Below are positions 37,182 through 46,458 of a stretch of 64,000 nucleotides of DNA, piece by piece. The stretch covers positions 24,412 to 88,411 of the forward strand of contig NZ_CBFIBE010000005.1 of the NCBI RefSeq assembly GCF_965660805.1. Direction: 5' to 3'. The position numbers and the translations under genes are program-made. A model generated the notes under the pieces. That model was not told the DNA's origin. It searched no databases and worked only from the letters and a program-made list of their open reading frames with translations. This DNA is from Nonlabens sp965660805. Lineage in GTDB: Bacteria > Bacteroidota > Bacteroidia > Flavobacteriales > Flavobacteriaceae. Within the stretch, counting starts at the first letter, position 1, and every line of letters starts with the position of its first letter.

Positions 37182-37324
37182 ATGAAAGGTCTAGATAAAT
37201 TCGTTTCACTGAAGGTAAGTACTTGAGTTTTCCATAAAAATTTAAGTATCTCTTTAAGTGTAACCTAATACTCTTTTCATAATTCATTCGGTTACAAAAG
37301 CCTGTCTTAAGACAGGCTTTTTTT
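37182..37324 (+). ncRNA. Candidate 6S-like small RNA
   Basis: Within the 464-bp gap 37119-37582, a -7 box TATCTTTG (37172-37179) is followed by about 140 nt that fold into one long rod and end in a strong terminator. Closing stem ATGAAAGG (37182-37189) pairs with CTTTTCAT (37273-37280). After a large asymmetric internal loop, GTTTCACT (37203-37210) pairs with AGTGTAAC (37257-37264). GAAGG then pairs with TCTTT, and TACTTGA (37220-37226) with TTAAGTA (37242-37248) closes the terminal loop. A long hairpin with a central bubble is the hallmark of 6S RNA, which mimics an open promoter and binds RNA polymerase. Identity as the flavobacterial 6S RNA is inference; the RNA itself is well supported. 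The rest of the gap shows nothing clear. Confidence 0.6.
37296..37324 (+). terminator. Terminator of the small RNA
   Basis: AAAAGCCTGTC pairs with GACAGGCTTTT around TTAA, followed by a T run. It is one of the strongest terminators in the window. Confidence 0.9.
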
Positions 37325-37582
37325 ATGCTGGTTATAGAAATAGTAAGCTAGGAATAATGCCCTATTGAATTTATCAAGGCTTAATAAATGGTTTCTTTTT
37401 TACTTACTTTTTACTTAAAATTATTTCTGTAGCTAGGGTTATGTAAAGAATTTTTAGCTTCAACTAAGCAAAAAATAATTCAATTCATTTTAACGACATT
37501 ATAAACACAAACTGGTATAACTTAAAGTAGCTTGAGATAAATATATCCTGAAATGAGCATTCTTAAAGTCGCCGCTCTATTT

Positions 37583-38512
37583 CTATTTGAACAATTGTCG
37601 CTCCAGTAAAAATGTAGTAAGCACCACATCAAAGTTGCGCTGAATATCTACAGGCATATATTTTATCCTGTTCTGTCCACAACGCACTCTTAATTTCTCA
37701 AAATAGGCACTTATAGCTTTCTTATAGACTTCTTTTACGTTATCTGCATATAAGTCTATGTGTTCTCCTGTTTCCACATCTGTATAGCGCGATGGTTTGT
37801 TTGAGAAGTTAAAGTCTACTTCAGTAGCACTATCATAGGTATGAAAAAGAACTACGTCATGCTTGTTATACTTTAAATGTCTCAAAGCTTCAAAGAGCTC
37901 GTTTTCATGTACACCACTTTGAAACATATCTGTAAATAAAAATATGAGCGAGCGGCGCTTCATTTTTTCAGCGATTTCATGGAGGTATTTATAAGTGTTT
38001 GTGGTTGCACCAGTAGGCCCATTAGTGACTAGCTGAGATAATTGATCCAGTAGCATGTTATGGTGTCTATCGCTACCTTTCTCTGGAGCATAATACTCAT
38101 AAGAATCGCTGTAAACAGAAAGCCCTACTGCATCACGCTGCTTTTTCAATACATTCATAACACTAGCAGCAGCAAGTGCGCTAAACCCGACCTTATTTAA
38201 ACTACCTAAAGACTGACTGTTCACTAGTGGATAGTGCATGGAAGGACTATTATCTATGATGAGATGACAGCGCAAATTTGTTTCTTCGTCATATCGCTTA
38301 GTGTACAACTTGTCTGTTCTAGCAAATAGTTTCCAGTCTATATGTCGTGTACTTTCTCCTGGATTATACACTTTATGCTCAGCAAACTCAGCACTAAAAC
38401 CATGGAACGGAGATTTATGCATACCAGATATAAAACCTTCTACTACCTGACTGGCCAGTAAAGCTAAGTTTTTAAATCCTGCCGTTTTATGTAACTCCTT
38501 TTGAATATCCAT
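37583..38512 (-). CDS. DUF58-domain protein
   Basis: This 309-residue cytoplasmic protein is of the DUF58 family. The N-terminal block has GMHKSPFHGFSAEFAEHKVY and YNPGESTRHIDWKLFARTD (about 30-70), the defining motif of the family. A von Willebrand A-like fold follows, with LIIDNSPSMHYP resembling the MIDAS DxSxS motif. DUF58 proteins are usually encoded with a MoxR AAA+ ATPase and act with it in poorly known chaperone-like or cell-envelope roles; no MoxR gene is adjacent here. It is convergent with the small RNA. Confidence 0.88.
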   Translation of the reverse strand: MDIQKELHKTAGFKNLALLASQVVEGFISGMHKSPFHGFSAEFAEHKVYNPGESTRHIDWKLFARTDKLYTKRYDEETNLRCHLIIDNSPSMHYPLVNSQSLGSLNKVGFSALAAASVMNVLKKQRDAVGLSVYSDSYEYYAPEKGSDRHHNMLLDQLSQLVTNGPTGATTNTYKYLHEIAEKMKRRSLIFLFTDMFQSGVHENELFEALRHLKYNKHDVVLFHTYDSATEVDFNFSNKPSRYTDVETGEHIDLYADNVKEVYKKAISAYFEKLRVRCGQNRIKYMPVDIQRNFDVVLTTFLLERQLFK

Positions 38513-38585
38513 AGCGTGAAGATAAGAGGTAGATGTTTAATGACAAATAAAGTGCTTTTAAAAGTAGTAAAGATGTAGGTTATCT

Positions 38586-38601
38586 CGCTTTCGCGAAAGC
38601 G
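38586..38601. repeat. 16-bp palindrome (copy 10), intergenic
   Basis: This is an exact copy between the DUF58 gene and thioredoxin, near the thioredoxin terminator. Confidence 0.95.
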
Positions 38602-38622
38602 TAATTCCAAAATTTAATCCAT

Positions 38623-38652
38623 AAAAAAACTCATTCCAGTTAAGAAATGAGC
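38623..38652 (-). terminator. Terminator after thioredoxin
   Basis: On the minus strand, CTCATT (38651-38646) pairs with AATGAG (38635-38630), followed by seven T. Confidence 0.75.
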
Positions 38653-38678
38653 TTATTTATAAAGTTTGAACCCTTATT

Positions 38679-38999
38679 CTAGTTCAATAATGCGTCTATT
38701 GCGTCTGTGTAAGCATTTTTAGGTGCTACACCTACCTGACGTCCTACAACTTCTCCGTTTTGGAACACAAGTACCGTAGGGATGTTTCGTACACCGTACT
38801 TAGCAGCAAATTCTTGATTTGCATCTACATCCATTTTACCTACTACCGCTTTACCGTCATAGTCTGAAGCTACCTCATCGATGATAGGTCCTACCATACG
38901 ACATGGTCCACACCATGCTGCCCAAAAGTCAACCAATACTGGCTTATCACTTTTTAATACTGTTTCTTCAAAGTTTGCGTCTGTTATTTCTAATGCCAT
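38679..38999 (-). CDS. trxA: Thioredoxin
   Basis: This is a 106-residue cytoplasmic disulfide reductase. The active site is WCGPC within FWAAWCGPCRMVGPII, and the cis-proline loop reads RNIPTVLVF. I chose the start at 38999 (MALEITDANF), the usual thioredoxin N-terminus. An in-frame ATG at 39029 exists, but a good promoter box (TACTTTTG, 39027-39034) covers it, so that codon would not be in the mRNA. It is a monocistronic unit between DUF58 and dnaE. Thioredoxin is the likely reductant of the ribonucleotide reductase encoded 5 kb away. Confidence 0.95.
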   Translation of the reverse strand: MALEITDANFEETVLKSDKPVLVDFWAAWCGPCRMVGPIIDEVASDYDGKAVVGKMDVDANQEFAAKYGVRNIPTVLVFQNGEVVGRQVGVAPKNAYTDAIDALLN

Positions 39000-39026
39000 T
39001 TTATATGCTATTTTAATTTCTAAATA

Positions 39027-39034
39027 CAAAAGTA
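39027..39034 (-). promoter_or_regulatory. -7 promoter box of trxA (TACTTTTG)
   Basis: This is a full match to TAnnTTTG on the minus strand, about 28 bp before the chosen thioredoxin start. No clear -33 TTTG is seen. Confidence 0.5.
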
Positions 39035-39110
39035 ATCAAATCCTGTTCCATTTCATATCACAGTGTTATTGTACTTACTTATAATGATATGTAGGTTTAT
39101 GATTTAGTGA

Positions 39111-42100
39111 TTAATTAACACCATAGTTAATCCCTTGCTCGTCTAGCAGTGCTAGTAACTCATTAGTTACATTTACTTTCTTTAAGCGGCTAGGCATGTT
39201 GAGCGATATTTTTTCCTCGTGATCTACCAGGTTAAAAAATAGCTGGTGATCACCTTTATGAGTTTCCAGCACTTGCTGCAACCACTCTACCCTATTCTCT
39301 ACTACTTCACTGATGTGAAATTGAATAGTTAATTTTTTTGCAGTAGCTGCCATTAAGTCTTGCAGCTGTTGCATGACTAAAAAGTTGATTCTAGGCTCTG
39401 TAGGTCTACCTGTTTTTTTATCGATCCAGCCTTCTTTAATCTTAATTTTACAGTGAATAAAGGAGTTAGGAACTAAAAAGTGACGGAATTTGAGATAGTC
39501 TTCATTAAATAATCTAAATTCATAACTATCTTCATAATCTTCTACGGTAAACATTCCCCAGCCTTTATTAGTCTTAGTAATGCGATGTTGCACGTCACTG
39601 ATAACTCCACAAAAGGTTAATTCTCTATTTACTAATCCATGTAAATCTTTCAAGCTACTCAATCCTGTATTACAGAAAAACTCCATCTCTTTTTTATAAT
39701 CATCTAATGGATGACCAGAAATATAGATCCCTACGACTTCTTTTTCTCTTTTAAGCTTTTCCATGGTTCCCCAATCTTCACAAATAGGTAGTTCTGGTTC
39801 TGGAATTTGAACGTCACTCGCCTCACCAAAAAGGCTTACCTGTGCGCTATTCTCGTTTTCCTGAAATTTCTGTGCATATTTTACAACTTGCTCTAGAAAT
39901 ATTTGTCCATTATCAAATGAGTGGAAATACTGCGCTCTATTTTCTCCACCTAGCCCGTCAAATCCACCGCTTAAAGCCAGCGCCTCAAAGGACTTCTTAT
40001 TTGCTGCGCGTAAATCTATACGTTTTGCCATATCAAAGATGCTCTTGTATGGTCCATCTTTTCTATTTTCTATAATGGTCATAACGGCTCCATGCCCTAA
40101 TCCCTTTACAGCTCCCATCCCAAAACGGACCGCACCATCTTTATTTACAGTAAACTTATAGTTTGATTCATTTACATCTGGTCCCAGCACGGGTAATCCC
40201 ATGTGTTTGCATTCATCCATGAACTTCGTCACATCCTTGATCTGGTTCATGTTGTTTGATAACGTTGCTGCCATAAACTCTGCTGGGTAATTTGCTTTTA
40301 AATAAGCTGTTTGATAACCGATCCAGGCATAACAAGTCGAGTGTGATTTATTAAATGCATAAGATGCAAATGCTTCCCAGTCTTTCCATACCTTTTCTAG
40401 AATGGTACGGTCATGACCATTTGATTCTCCATTATCGAGAAACTTAGGTTTCATTTTTTGTAGCGTCGCCATTTGCTTTTTACCCATCGCTTTACGCAAT
40501 ACGTCTGCTTCACCTTTTGAGAAGTTAGCTAGTTTTTGAGAAAGAAGCATCACTTGCTCTTGATATACAGTAATCCCATAAGTTTCAGACAGGTATTCTT
40601 CCATACCATCTAGATCATAACTGATCTCTTTAACTCCATGTTTTCTATCAATAAAGTCTGGAATATATTCTAGTGGTCCTGGCCTGTACAGGGCATTCAT
40701 GGCTATTAAATCTGCAAATTGGGTGGGTTTTAAATCACGCATATACTTTTGCATACCAGCACTTTCATACTGGAAGATTCCTATGGTATTACCTTCTTGA
40801 AATAATTCATAGGTCTTAACATCATCTAGCGGTATCGCCTCTATATCTAGATCTATATGATGGCGTTCTTTTATAATCGCTACCGTGTCTTTTATTTGAC
40901 TTAAAGTCTTAAGCCCCAAAAAGTCCATTTTTAACAGACCAGCACTTTCTACAACCTCATTATCAAATTGAGTAACGTAGAGGTCAGAGTTTTTTGCCGT
41001 GGCTACAGGAACAAAATTAGTTAACGCATCTGGTGTGATGATGACTCCACAAGCATGTACTCCAGTGTTTCTCACAGACCCTTCTAGAATACGGGCTTGT
41101 TTCAAGGTCTCAGCTGCGAGATCTGAACCGCTCGCAATACGCCTTAATTCCTCTACCATGTCTGCATCTTCACCACGGAATTTGCCTCGTACCTCATTAT
41201 CTTCTAGCGCAAAAATCTTTTTGAGCTTAGAGAAATCAGGAATTAATTTTGCGATATGGTCTGCCTCATTGAGTGGTAAATCTAGTGCTCTAGCGGTATC
41301 ACGTATAGAAGATTTAGCCGCCATAGTTCCATAAGTAATGATTTGTGCCACCTGACTAGCTCCATATTTTTCAATCACATAATCCATTACTTTATGACGA
41401 TTTTCATCATCAAAATCTATATCTATATCAGGCATAGATACACGGTCTGGATTTAAGAAACGCTCAAAAAGCAGGTCGTAATGAATAGGATCTACATTTG
41501 TAATCCATAAACAGTAAGCAACTACACTTCCTGCGGCACTACCACGGCCAGGACCTACAGCTACGTCCATATCTCGAGCCGCTTTTATAAAATCCCAAGT
41601 TATTAAGAAGTAACCTGGATAACCCGTTTTACGTATGGTTTCCAGTTCAAAGTCCAGTCGTTCTTCAATCTCTGGAGTGATTTCTCCATAGCGTTTTTTT
41701 GCACCTTCATAGGTGAGGTGTCTTAAATAAGCATTTTCTCCTCGTTTTTTATTATCGTTTTCATCATGAGCATCTAGAAATTGTTCTGGGATATCAAATT
41801 TGGGTAAAAGTACATCCATCGCGAGCTCAAATGGCTCAATCTTTTCCAGCACTTCACTGATGTTTAAGATCGCCTCTGGCAAGTCTTTAAAGAGCTGTTT
41901 CATTTCTGCACCAGACTTGTAATAATACTCTTGATTAGGTAATCCATAACGGTAACCGCGTCCACGACCTATGGGCGTTGCTTGCTTTTCTCCATCTTTT
42001 ACACAAAGTAAAATATCGTGAGCATTTGCATCTTCTTTATGAACGTAGTAGGTATTATTTGTAGCGATTAATTTCACATTATGCTTTCGCGAAAGCGAGA

Positions 42101-43481
42101 CCAGTACCTCATTTGCCCTTTGTTCATCTTCCTGCACATCACTCATGCTAGAGCCGTGGCGCATAAGTTCTATATACAAATCATCGCCAAATTGTTCTTT
42201 CCACCATAACAGTGCTTCTTCAGCCTGTTTTTCTCCTAAGTTGAGGATTTTTGAAGGCACCTCACCATACATATTTCCTGTAAGAACTATAATGTCTTCT
42301 TTAAATTCCTCAATAAGTTTTTTATCAATTCTAGGGACGTAGTAAAATCCATCAACATAGGCCTTACTTGACATTTTGGCTATGTTGAGATAGCCATTTT
42401 TATTTTTAGCTAGAAGTACGATTTGATAACCGTTATCCTTGTGTGTTTTATCATTCATGTCCTCACAAACAAAGAACTCACAGCCTATAATAGGTTTGAT
42501 AGGTTCTTTAAGGAGCTCGCTATCTTCTTCAACTAAGATGCTTTCGTTATGTGCTTTTACTGCTTTAATGAAGTGAAAAGCACCCATCATATTTGCATGG
42601 TCTGTCATGGCAACAGCAGGCATATCGTTTGCAGCAGCTGCTGCTACTAAATCTTGAACACTGGCCGTGGATTGCAAAATAGAAAACTGAGAATGTGCAT
42701 GTAAATGAGCAAATGGCGCCTCATTAAGCTCTTCTAGGTTCTCTTCAATTTCTTGATGCGTTAATTCTGGTTCTACGGTCTCAACCAGTTGCTCTGAGGC
42801 TTGCTTAAGGTTAATGTGTCGTATTCCAGCTGGCTGCATCATCGCCGGATTTACTTCTTGAAAACGGACAAAATAGTCATCTGCAACATCCAGTTGTTGC
42901 TTTGTGTACTGTTGTTTTCTTACCAGTTCTAGGAAACACCTAGTTGTGGCTTCCACATCGGCAGTGGCGTTATGGGCTTCTCCAAAGGGTTGATTAAAAA
43001 GAAACTGGTGGAGTTCTGTAAGTGTAGGTAGTTTAAATTTACCATAGCGTCCACCGGGAATTTGACAGAGTTGTGCGGTATGCTCGGTACAAGTATCTAA
43101 TACTGGAATTTCTTGTAGATCATTTGCTATTTGGGTTCTTTCAAACTCAGCTCCTGTTACGTTTAAATCAAATTTTAAATTCTGACCTACTACAAATTTT
43201 GCTTTGCTTAGCGCTATATTGAATTCAGACAGCATTTCTTCTAGCGGTACACCTTGCTGCTGGGCTAGTGCTGTAGAAATCCCGTGTATGCGCTCTGCAT
43301 CATAAGGAATATCAAAACCGTCAGGCTTTACTAGATAATCTTTATGCTCGATGAGGTTTCCCATTTCATCATGTAACTGCCATGCGATTTGAATCACACG
43401 TGGCCAGTTATCTACATCTGTATAGGGTGCATCCCAGCGTTTAGGTAATCCTGTAGTTTCTGTGTCAAAAATGAGATACAT
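39111..43481 (-). CDS. dnaE: DNA polymerase III alpha subunit with N-terminal proofreading exonuclease
   Basis: This 1456-residue replicative polymerase carries two enzymes in one chain. Residues 1-200 are a DEDDh 3'-5' exonuclease (FDTETTGLP at the start, later GEAHNATADVEATTR), an epsilon-like proofreader. A PHP domain begins near 258 (AHLHAHSQFSILQS). The polymerase core has GPGRGSAAGSVVAYCL and the catalytic PDIDIDFDD (about 682-690), and an OB-fold lies near 1240-1330. The fused layout is usual for flavobacteria, whereas in E. coli the proofreader is the separate DnaQ. The palindrome at 42082 is read as SLSRKHN in the PHP-to-palm region, showing that this repeat is tolerated inside an essential protein. 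A DEDDy exonuclease is encoded separately at 49.7 kb. Confidence 0.95.
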   Translation of the reverse strand: MYLIFDTETTGLPKRWDAPYTDVDNWPRVIQIAWQLHDEMGNLIEHKDYLVKPDGFDIPYDAERIHGISTALAQQQGVPLEEMLSEFNIALSKAKFVVGQNLKFDLNVTGAEFERTQIANDLQEIPVLDTCTEHTAQLCQIPGGRYGKFKLPTLTELHQFLFNQPFGEAHNATADVEATTRCFLELVRKQQYTKQQLDVADDYFVRFQEVNPAMMQPAGIRHINLKQASEQLVETVEPELTHQEIEENLEELNEAPFAHLHAHSQFSILQSTASVQDLVAAAAANDMPAVAMTDHANMMGAFHFIKAVKAHNESILVEEDSELLKEPIKPIIGCEFFVCEDMNDKTHKDNGYQIVLLAKNKNGYLNIAKMSSKAYVDGFYYVPRIDKKLIEEFKEDIIVLTGNMYGEVPSKILNLGEKQAEEALLWWKEQFGDDLYIELMRHGSSMSDVQEDEQRANEVLVSLSRKHNVKLIATNNTYYVHKEDANAHDILLCVKDGEKQATPIGRGRGYRYGLPNQEYYYKSGAEMKQLFKDLPEAILNISEVLEKIEPFELAMDVLLPKFDIPEQFLDAHDENDNKKRGENAYLRHLTYEGAKKRYGEITPEIEERLDFELETIRKTGYPGYFLITWDFIKAARDMDVAVGPGRGSAAGSVVAYCLWITNVDPIHYDLLFERFLNPDRVSMPDIDIDFDDENRHKVMDYVIEKYGASQVAQIITYGTMAAKSSIRDTARALDLPLNEADHIAKLIPDFSKLKKIFALEDNEVRGKFRGEDADMVEELRRIASGSDLAAETLKQARILEGSVRNTGVHACGVIITPDALTNFVPVATAKNSDLYVTQFDNEVVESAGLLKMDFLGLKTLSQIKDTVAIIKERHHIDLDIEAIPLDDVKTYELFQEGNTIGIFQYESAGMQKYMRDLKPTQFADLIAMNALYRPGPLEYIPDFIDRKHGVKEISYDLDGMEEYLSETYGITVYQEQVMLLSQKLANFSKGEADVLRKAMGKKQMATLQKMKPKFLDNGESNGHDRTILEKVWKDWEAFASYAFNKSHSTCYAWIGYQTAYLKANYPAEFMAATLSNNMNQIKDVTKFMDECKHMGLPVLGPDVNESNYKFTVNKDGAVRFGMGAVKGLGHGAVMTIIENRKDGPYKSIFDMAKRIDLRAANKKSFEALALSGGFDGLGGENRAQYFHSFDNGQIFLEQVVKYAQKFQENENSAQVSLFGEASDVQIPEPELPICEDWGTMEKLKREKEVVGIYISGHPLDDYKKEMEFFCNTGLSSLKDLHGLVNRELTFCGVISDVQHRITKTNKGWGMFTVEDYEDSYEFRLFNEDYLKFRHFLVPNSFIHCKIKIKEGWIDKKTGRPTEPRINFLVMQQLQDLMAATAKKLTIQFHISEVVENRVEWLQQVLETHKGDHQLFFNLVDHEEKISLNMPSRLKKVNVTNELLALLDEQGINYGVN
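42082..42097. repeat. Palindrome copy 11 (TGCTTTCGCGAAAGCG), in dnaE
   Basis: This differs from the consensus at the first base only and is read as SLSRKHN. Confidence 0.93.
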
Positions 43482-43549
43482 ACTTATCGAGTATTGGGTT
43501 TTTAATTATAGATGTCCCAGGTTTTAAGCTTATAAGGAACAGCGCCATA

Positions 43550-43557
43550 CAAACCTA
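43550..43557 (-). promoter_or_regulatory. -7 promoter box upstream of dnaE (TAGGTTTG)
   Basis: This matches TAnnTTTG on the minus strand, about 70 bp before the dnaE ATG. The -33 element is not evident. Confidence 0.42.
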
Positions 43558-43694
43558 AAATAATAATATTAACTATTTGAATAACAAATAATTATAACCA
43601 ATATTATTTTTTAAAATGGAAGTTTAAATATAGGTCATTAGTGGTCTTTTTAAAAGGAGAGTTATAAACAAAATATGCACTGAGTGTTGAAGTG

Positions 43695-43710
43695 CGCTTT
43701 TGCGAAAGCG
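43695..43710. repeat. Palindrome copy 12 (CGCTTTTGCGAAAGCG), intergenic
   Basis: This has one mismatch (C to T) from the consensus. It lies between dnaE and nrdA, next to the nrdA terminator. Confidence 0.9.
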
Positions 43711-43713
43711 AAT

Positions 43714-43749
43714 AAAAAAACGGCTTCACAAGATGCGCAAAGCCGTTTC
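43714..43749 (-). terminator. Terminator after nrdA
   Basis: On the minus strand, AAACGGCTT (43748-43740) pairs with AAGCCGTTT (43726-43718), followed by a T run. Confidence 0.85.
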
Positions 43750-43771
43750 ACATTTAAATACTTATTACTTT

Positions 43772-46324
43772 TTAAGAGCCACACATCTCACAGTCGTCAC
43801 CATTACTGGCAGCGTCTTTAGCGCGTTGCAAGATCATTCTATATTCTTCGGCACTCATCTCATCACTTTCTGTGATGACATTTGTGTTTTCTATAGAATT
43901 GGCTTGGTTCAAAACATTTGCAGCTGCTGGTGCACCGTCATCTACAAAAAGCGACTGTGTCTGACCTACTGGTGGTGTTTGTGTTACCGGAGCTGCTGCT
44001 ACTGGTTGAGACACCTGAACTGCTGGTGCTGGAGCAGCTACTGGCGCTGCTTTTTTCTCTTTAGTCACTGTAAACTTAATGGCGTCTACGGCAGCCTTAG
44101 TTCTTAAGTAGTACATTCCTGTTTTTAATCCACTTTTCCAAGCATAGAAATGCATAGAGGTCAGTTTAGACATATTTGCATTTTCCATAAATAGATTCAA
44201 GGACTGAGACTGGTCTATAAAATAACCACGCTGGCGTGACATGTCTATAATGTCTTTCATCTTCATTTCCCAGACCGTTTTATAGAGCTCCTTAATTTCT
44301 TCAGGAATTCCTTCAATCGCTTGAATAGAACCATTATTTCTCATAATAGCATTCTTCAATGTATCATCCCACAATCCTAAATCTACTAGGTCTTTAAGTA
44401 AGTGCTTATTTACTACGATAAACTCTCCTGAAAGTGTTCTACGTGTATAAATGTTTGAAGTATATGGTTCAAAGGCTTCATTATTACCTAAAATCTGAGA
44501 AGTACTTGCTGTAGGCATAGGCGCTACTAGAAGTGAGTTTCTCACACCATTTTTCATCACTTTTTCTCTTAAACCTGACCAGTTCCAGCGACCACTTAGC
44601 TCGTTATCCTGGATGTTCCACATATTAAACTGGAACTCTCCTTGAGACATAGGTGAGCCTGCAAATGTAGAATATGGACCTTCTTCCATTGCCATTTCCA
44701 TAGAGGCTTCACAAGCTGCAAAATATAGTGTCTCAAAAATTTCTGAGTTTAACTTCTTAGCCTCGTCACTGGTGAATGGAAGGCGTAACATGATAAAAGT
44801 ATCTGCCAGTCCTTGAATACCTAACCCGATAGGTCTGTGACGCATGTTAGAATTTTCAGCTTCTTTTACTGGGTAATAGTTACGGTCTATTACTTTATTC
44901 AAGTTACGTGTTACACGCTTGGTTACTTTATAAAGAGCTTTATGATCAAAACTTCCATCTTTCACAAACATAGGTAAAGCAACAGATGCGAGGTTACACA
45001 CGGCTACCTCATCTGGTGAGGTGTATTCTAAGATCTCTGTACAAAGGTTAGAAGACCTGATTGTTCCCAGATTCTTTTGGTTAGACTTACGGTTTGCCGC
45101 ATCTTTATACAGCATGTATGGTGTTCCTGTTTCTATTTGCGATTCAAGGATCTTATCCCAAAGCTCACGTGCTTGAATGGTTTTGCGACCTCTACCTTCT
45201 TGCTCATACTTTGTGTATAGCGCTTCAAATTCATCACCATGCACGTTATATAAATCTGGACATTCATTAGGACACATTAAAGTCCATGGTCCGTTTTCTT
45301 CTACACGTTTCATGAACAAGTCAGAAACCCACATAGCATAAAAGAGATCACGAGCTCTCATTTCCTCTGCACCGTGGTTCTTTTTAAGGTCTAAGAAGTC
45401 AAAAATATCTGCATGCCATGGCTCCATATAAATAGCAAAAGAACCTTTACGTTTTCCTCCACCTTGATCTACATATCTAGCTGTGTCGTTATACACCTTA
45501 AGCATAGGGACTATTCCATTAGAAGTACCATTAGTTCCTCCTATGTAAGAACCTCTAGCTCTTATGTTGTGAATAGACAACCCTATTCCACCGGCACTTT
45601 GTGAGATCTTTGCTGTTTGTTTTAAGGTATCATAAATACCTTCAATACTATCATCTTGCATGGTTAACAAGAAACAAGAAGACATTTGAGGCTTAGGTGT
45701 ACCTGAATTAAATAAAGTAGGAGTTGCATGTGTAAAGAACTTCTTAGACATCAACTCATAGGTTTCAATTGCAGCGTCCATATCATCTATATGGATTCCT
45801 ACAGAAACACGCATTAACATGTGTTGCGGGCGCTCTGCTATCTCACCATTAATTTTCAACAAGTAGCTACGCTCTAGTGTTTTAAACCCAAAATAATCGT
45901 ATCCAAAATCACGATTATAAATAATAGCAGAGTTCAAACGGTCTGCATTATCTTGAATAACTTGATACACCTCATCTGAAATCATAGGTGCTTTTTTATT
46001 AGTACGAGGATTCACGTACTCATAAAGATCTGTTACCACATCAGTAAAAGTCTTTTTAGTGTTCTTGTGTAAGTTAGACACAGAAATACGCGCTGCAAGA
46101 CGAGCATAATCTGGATGCGCAGTGGTCATAGTTGCAGCGGTTTCTGCAGCTAGATTATCTAGTTCACTTGTAGTAACACCATCATACAGCCCATCTATAA
46201 CTCTCATAGCCACCTTTACTGGGTCTACATGATTACTAAGGCCATAACACAATTTACGCACTCTAGCGGTGATTTTATCAAACATCACTGGCTCCTTATG
46301 GCCATCTCTTTTAACTACAAACAT
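43772..46324 (-). CDS. nrdA: Ribonucleoside-diphosphate reductase, alpha subunit
   Basis: This is the 850-residue catalytic subunit of an aerobic class I ribonucleotide reductase, which makes deoxynucleotides for DNA synthesis. An ATP-cone allosteric domain occupies about 1-95 (VVKRDGHKEPVMFDKITARV). The active site has SSCFLLTMQDDS (first redox Cys) and NLCTEILEYTS (radical Cys and Glu); VCNLASVALPMF is near by. YFIDQSQSLNLF is a typical C-terminal barrel motif. The tail ends in CEMCGS, the CxxC pair re-reduced by thioredoxin, after an Ala/Pro/Val-rich linker (about 755-805) that lets the tail swing. NrdB is encoded just upstream, with a 134-bp control region between. Confidence 0.96.
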   Translation of the reverse strand: MFVVKRDGHKEPVMFDKITARVRKLCYGLSNHVDPVKVAMRVIDGLYDGVTTSELDNLAAETAATMTTAHPDYARLAARISVSNLHKNTKKTFTDVVTDLYEYVNPRTNKKAPMISDEVYQVIQDNADRLNSAIIYNRDFGYDYFGFKTLERSYLLKINGEIAERPQHMLMRVSVGIHIDDMDAAIETYELMSKKFFTHATPTLFNSGTPKPQMSSCFLLTMQDDSIEGIYDTLKQTAKISQSAGGIGLSIHNIRARGSYIGGTNGTSNGIVPMLKVYNDTARYVDQGGGKRKGSFAIYMEPWHADIFDFLDLKKNHGAEEMRARDLFYAMWVSDLFMKRVEENGPWTLMCPNECPDLYNVHGDEFEALYTKYEQEGRGRKTIQARELWDKILESQIETGTPYMLYKDAANRKSNQKNLGTIRSSNLCTEILEYTSPDEVAVCNLASVALPMFVKDGSFDHKALYKVTKRVTRNLNKVIDRNYYPVKEAENSNMRHRPIGLGIQGLADTFIMLRLPFTSDEAKKLNSEIFETLYFAACEASMEMAMEEGPYSTFAGSPMSQGEFQFNMWNIQDNELSGRWNWSGLREKVMKNGVRNSLLVAPMPTASTSQILGNNEAFEPYTSNIYTRRTLSGEFIVVNKHLLKDLVDLGLWDDTLKNAIMRNNGSIQAIEGIPEEIKELYKTVWEMKMKDIIDMSRQRGYFIDQSQSLNLFMENANMSKLTSMHFYAWKSGLKTGMYYLRTKAAVDAIKFTVTKEKKAAPVAAPAPAVQVSQPVAAAPVTQTPPVGQTQSLFVDDGAPAAANVLNQANSIENTNVITESDEMSAEEYRMILQRAKDAASNGDDCEMCGS

Positions 46325-46386
46325 TTTGAACTAATTTTTTGGATTTAGAGAAAAGAATTTTCAGCCCTTTTCTCAATAATTGGGTT

Positions 46387-46432
46387 AACACTTTTGAGAA
46401 CACCCTAAAACGCTCTCTTACAATATATACAG
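46387..46432. promoter_or_regulatory. Shared nrd upstream motif plus NrdR-box-like site before nrdA
   Basis: AACACTTT (46387-46394) and ACACCCTAAAAC (46400-46411) recur in the same order before nrdB. TACAATATATACAG (46420-46432) further upstream resembles one NrdR box, whose core is ACAnTATATnGT-like. The motifs lie 60-110 bp before the nrdA start, where an operator would be expected. Confidence 0.45.
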
Positions 46433-46458
46433 GACAACCTAACGGTTGAAATTTTTAT

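Noticed and set aside
37182..37226. A 14-codon reading frame (MKGLDKFVSLKVST) at the start of the small RNA.
   Set aside because: It lies within the paired rod structure, has no leader, and resembles no known peptide; the structured-RNA reading explains more of the sequence.
39000..39029. A 10-residue N-terminal extension of thioredoxin.
   Set aside because: The promoter -7 box overlaps that ATG, and thioredoxins begin at the MALEITDANF position.
43700..44107. A 135-codon open frame on the plus strand, antisense to the end of nrdA.
   Set aside because: It is low-complexity, mirrors the repetitive Ala/Pro linker of NrdA and starts in the nrdA terminator; it is a shadow of the coding strand.
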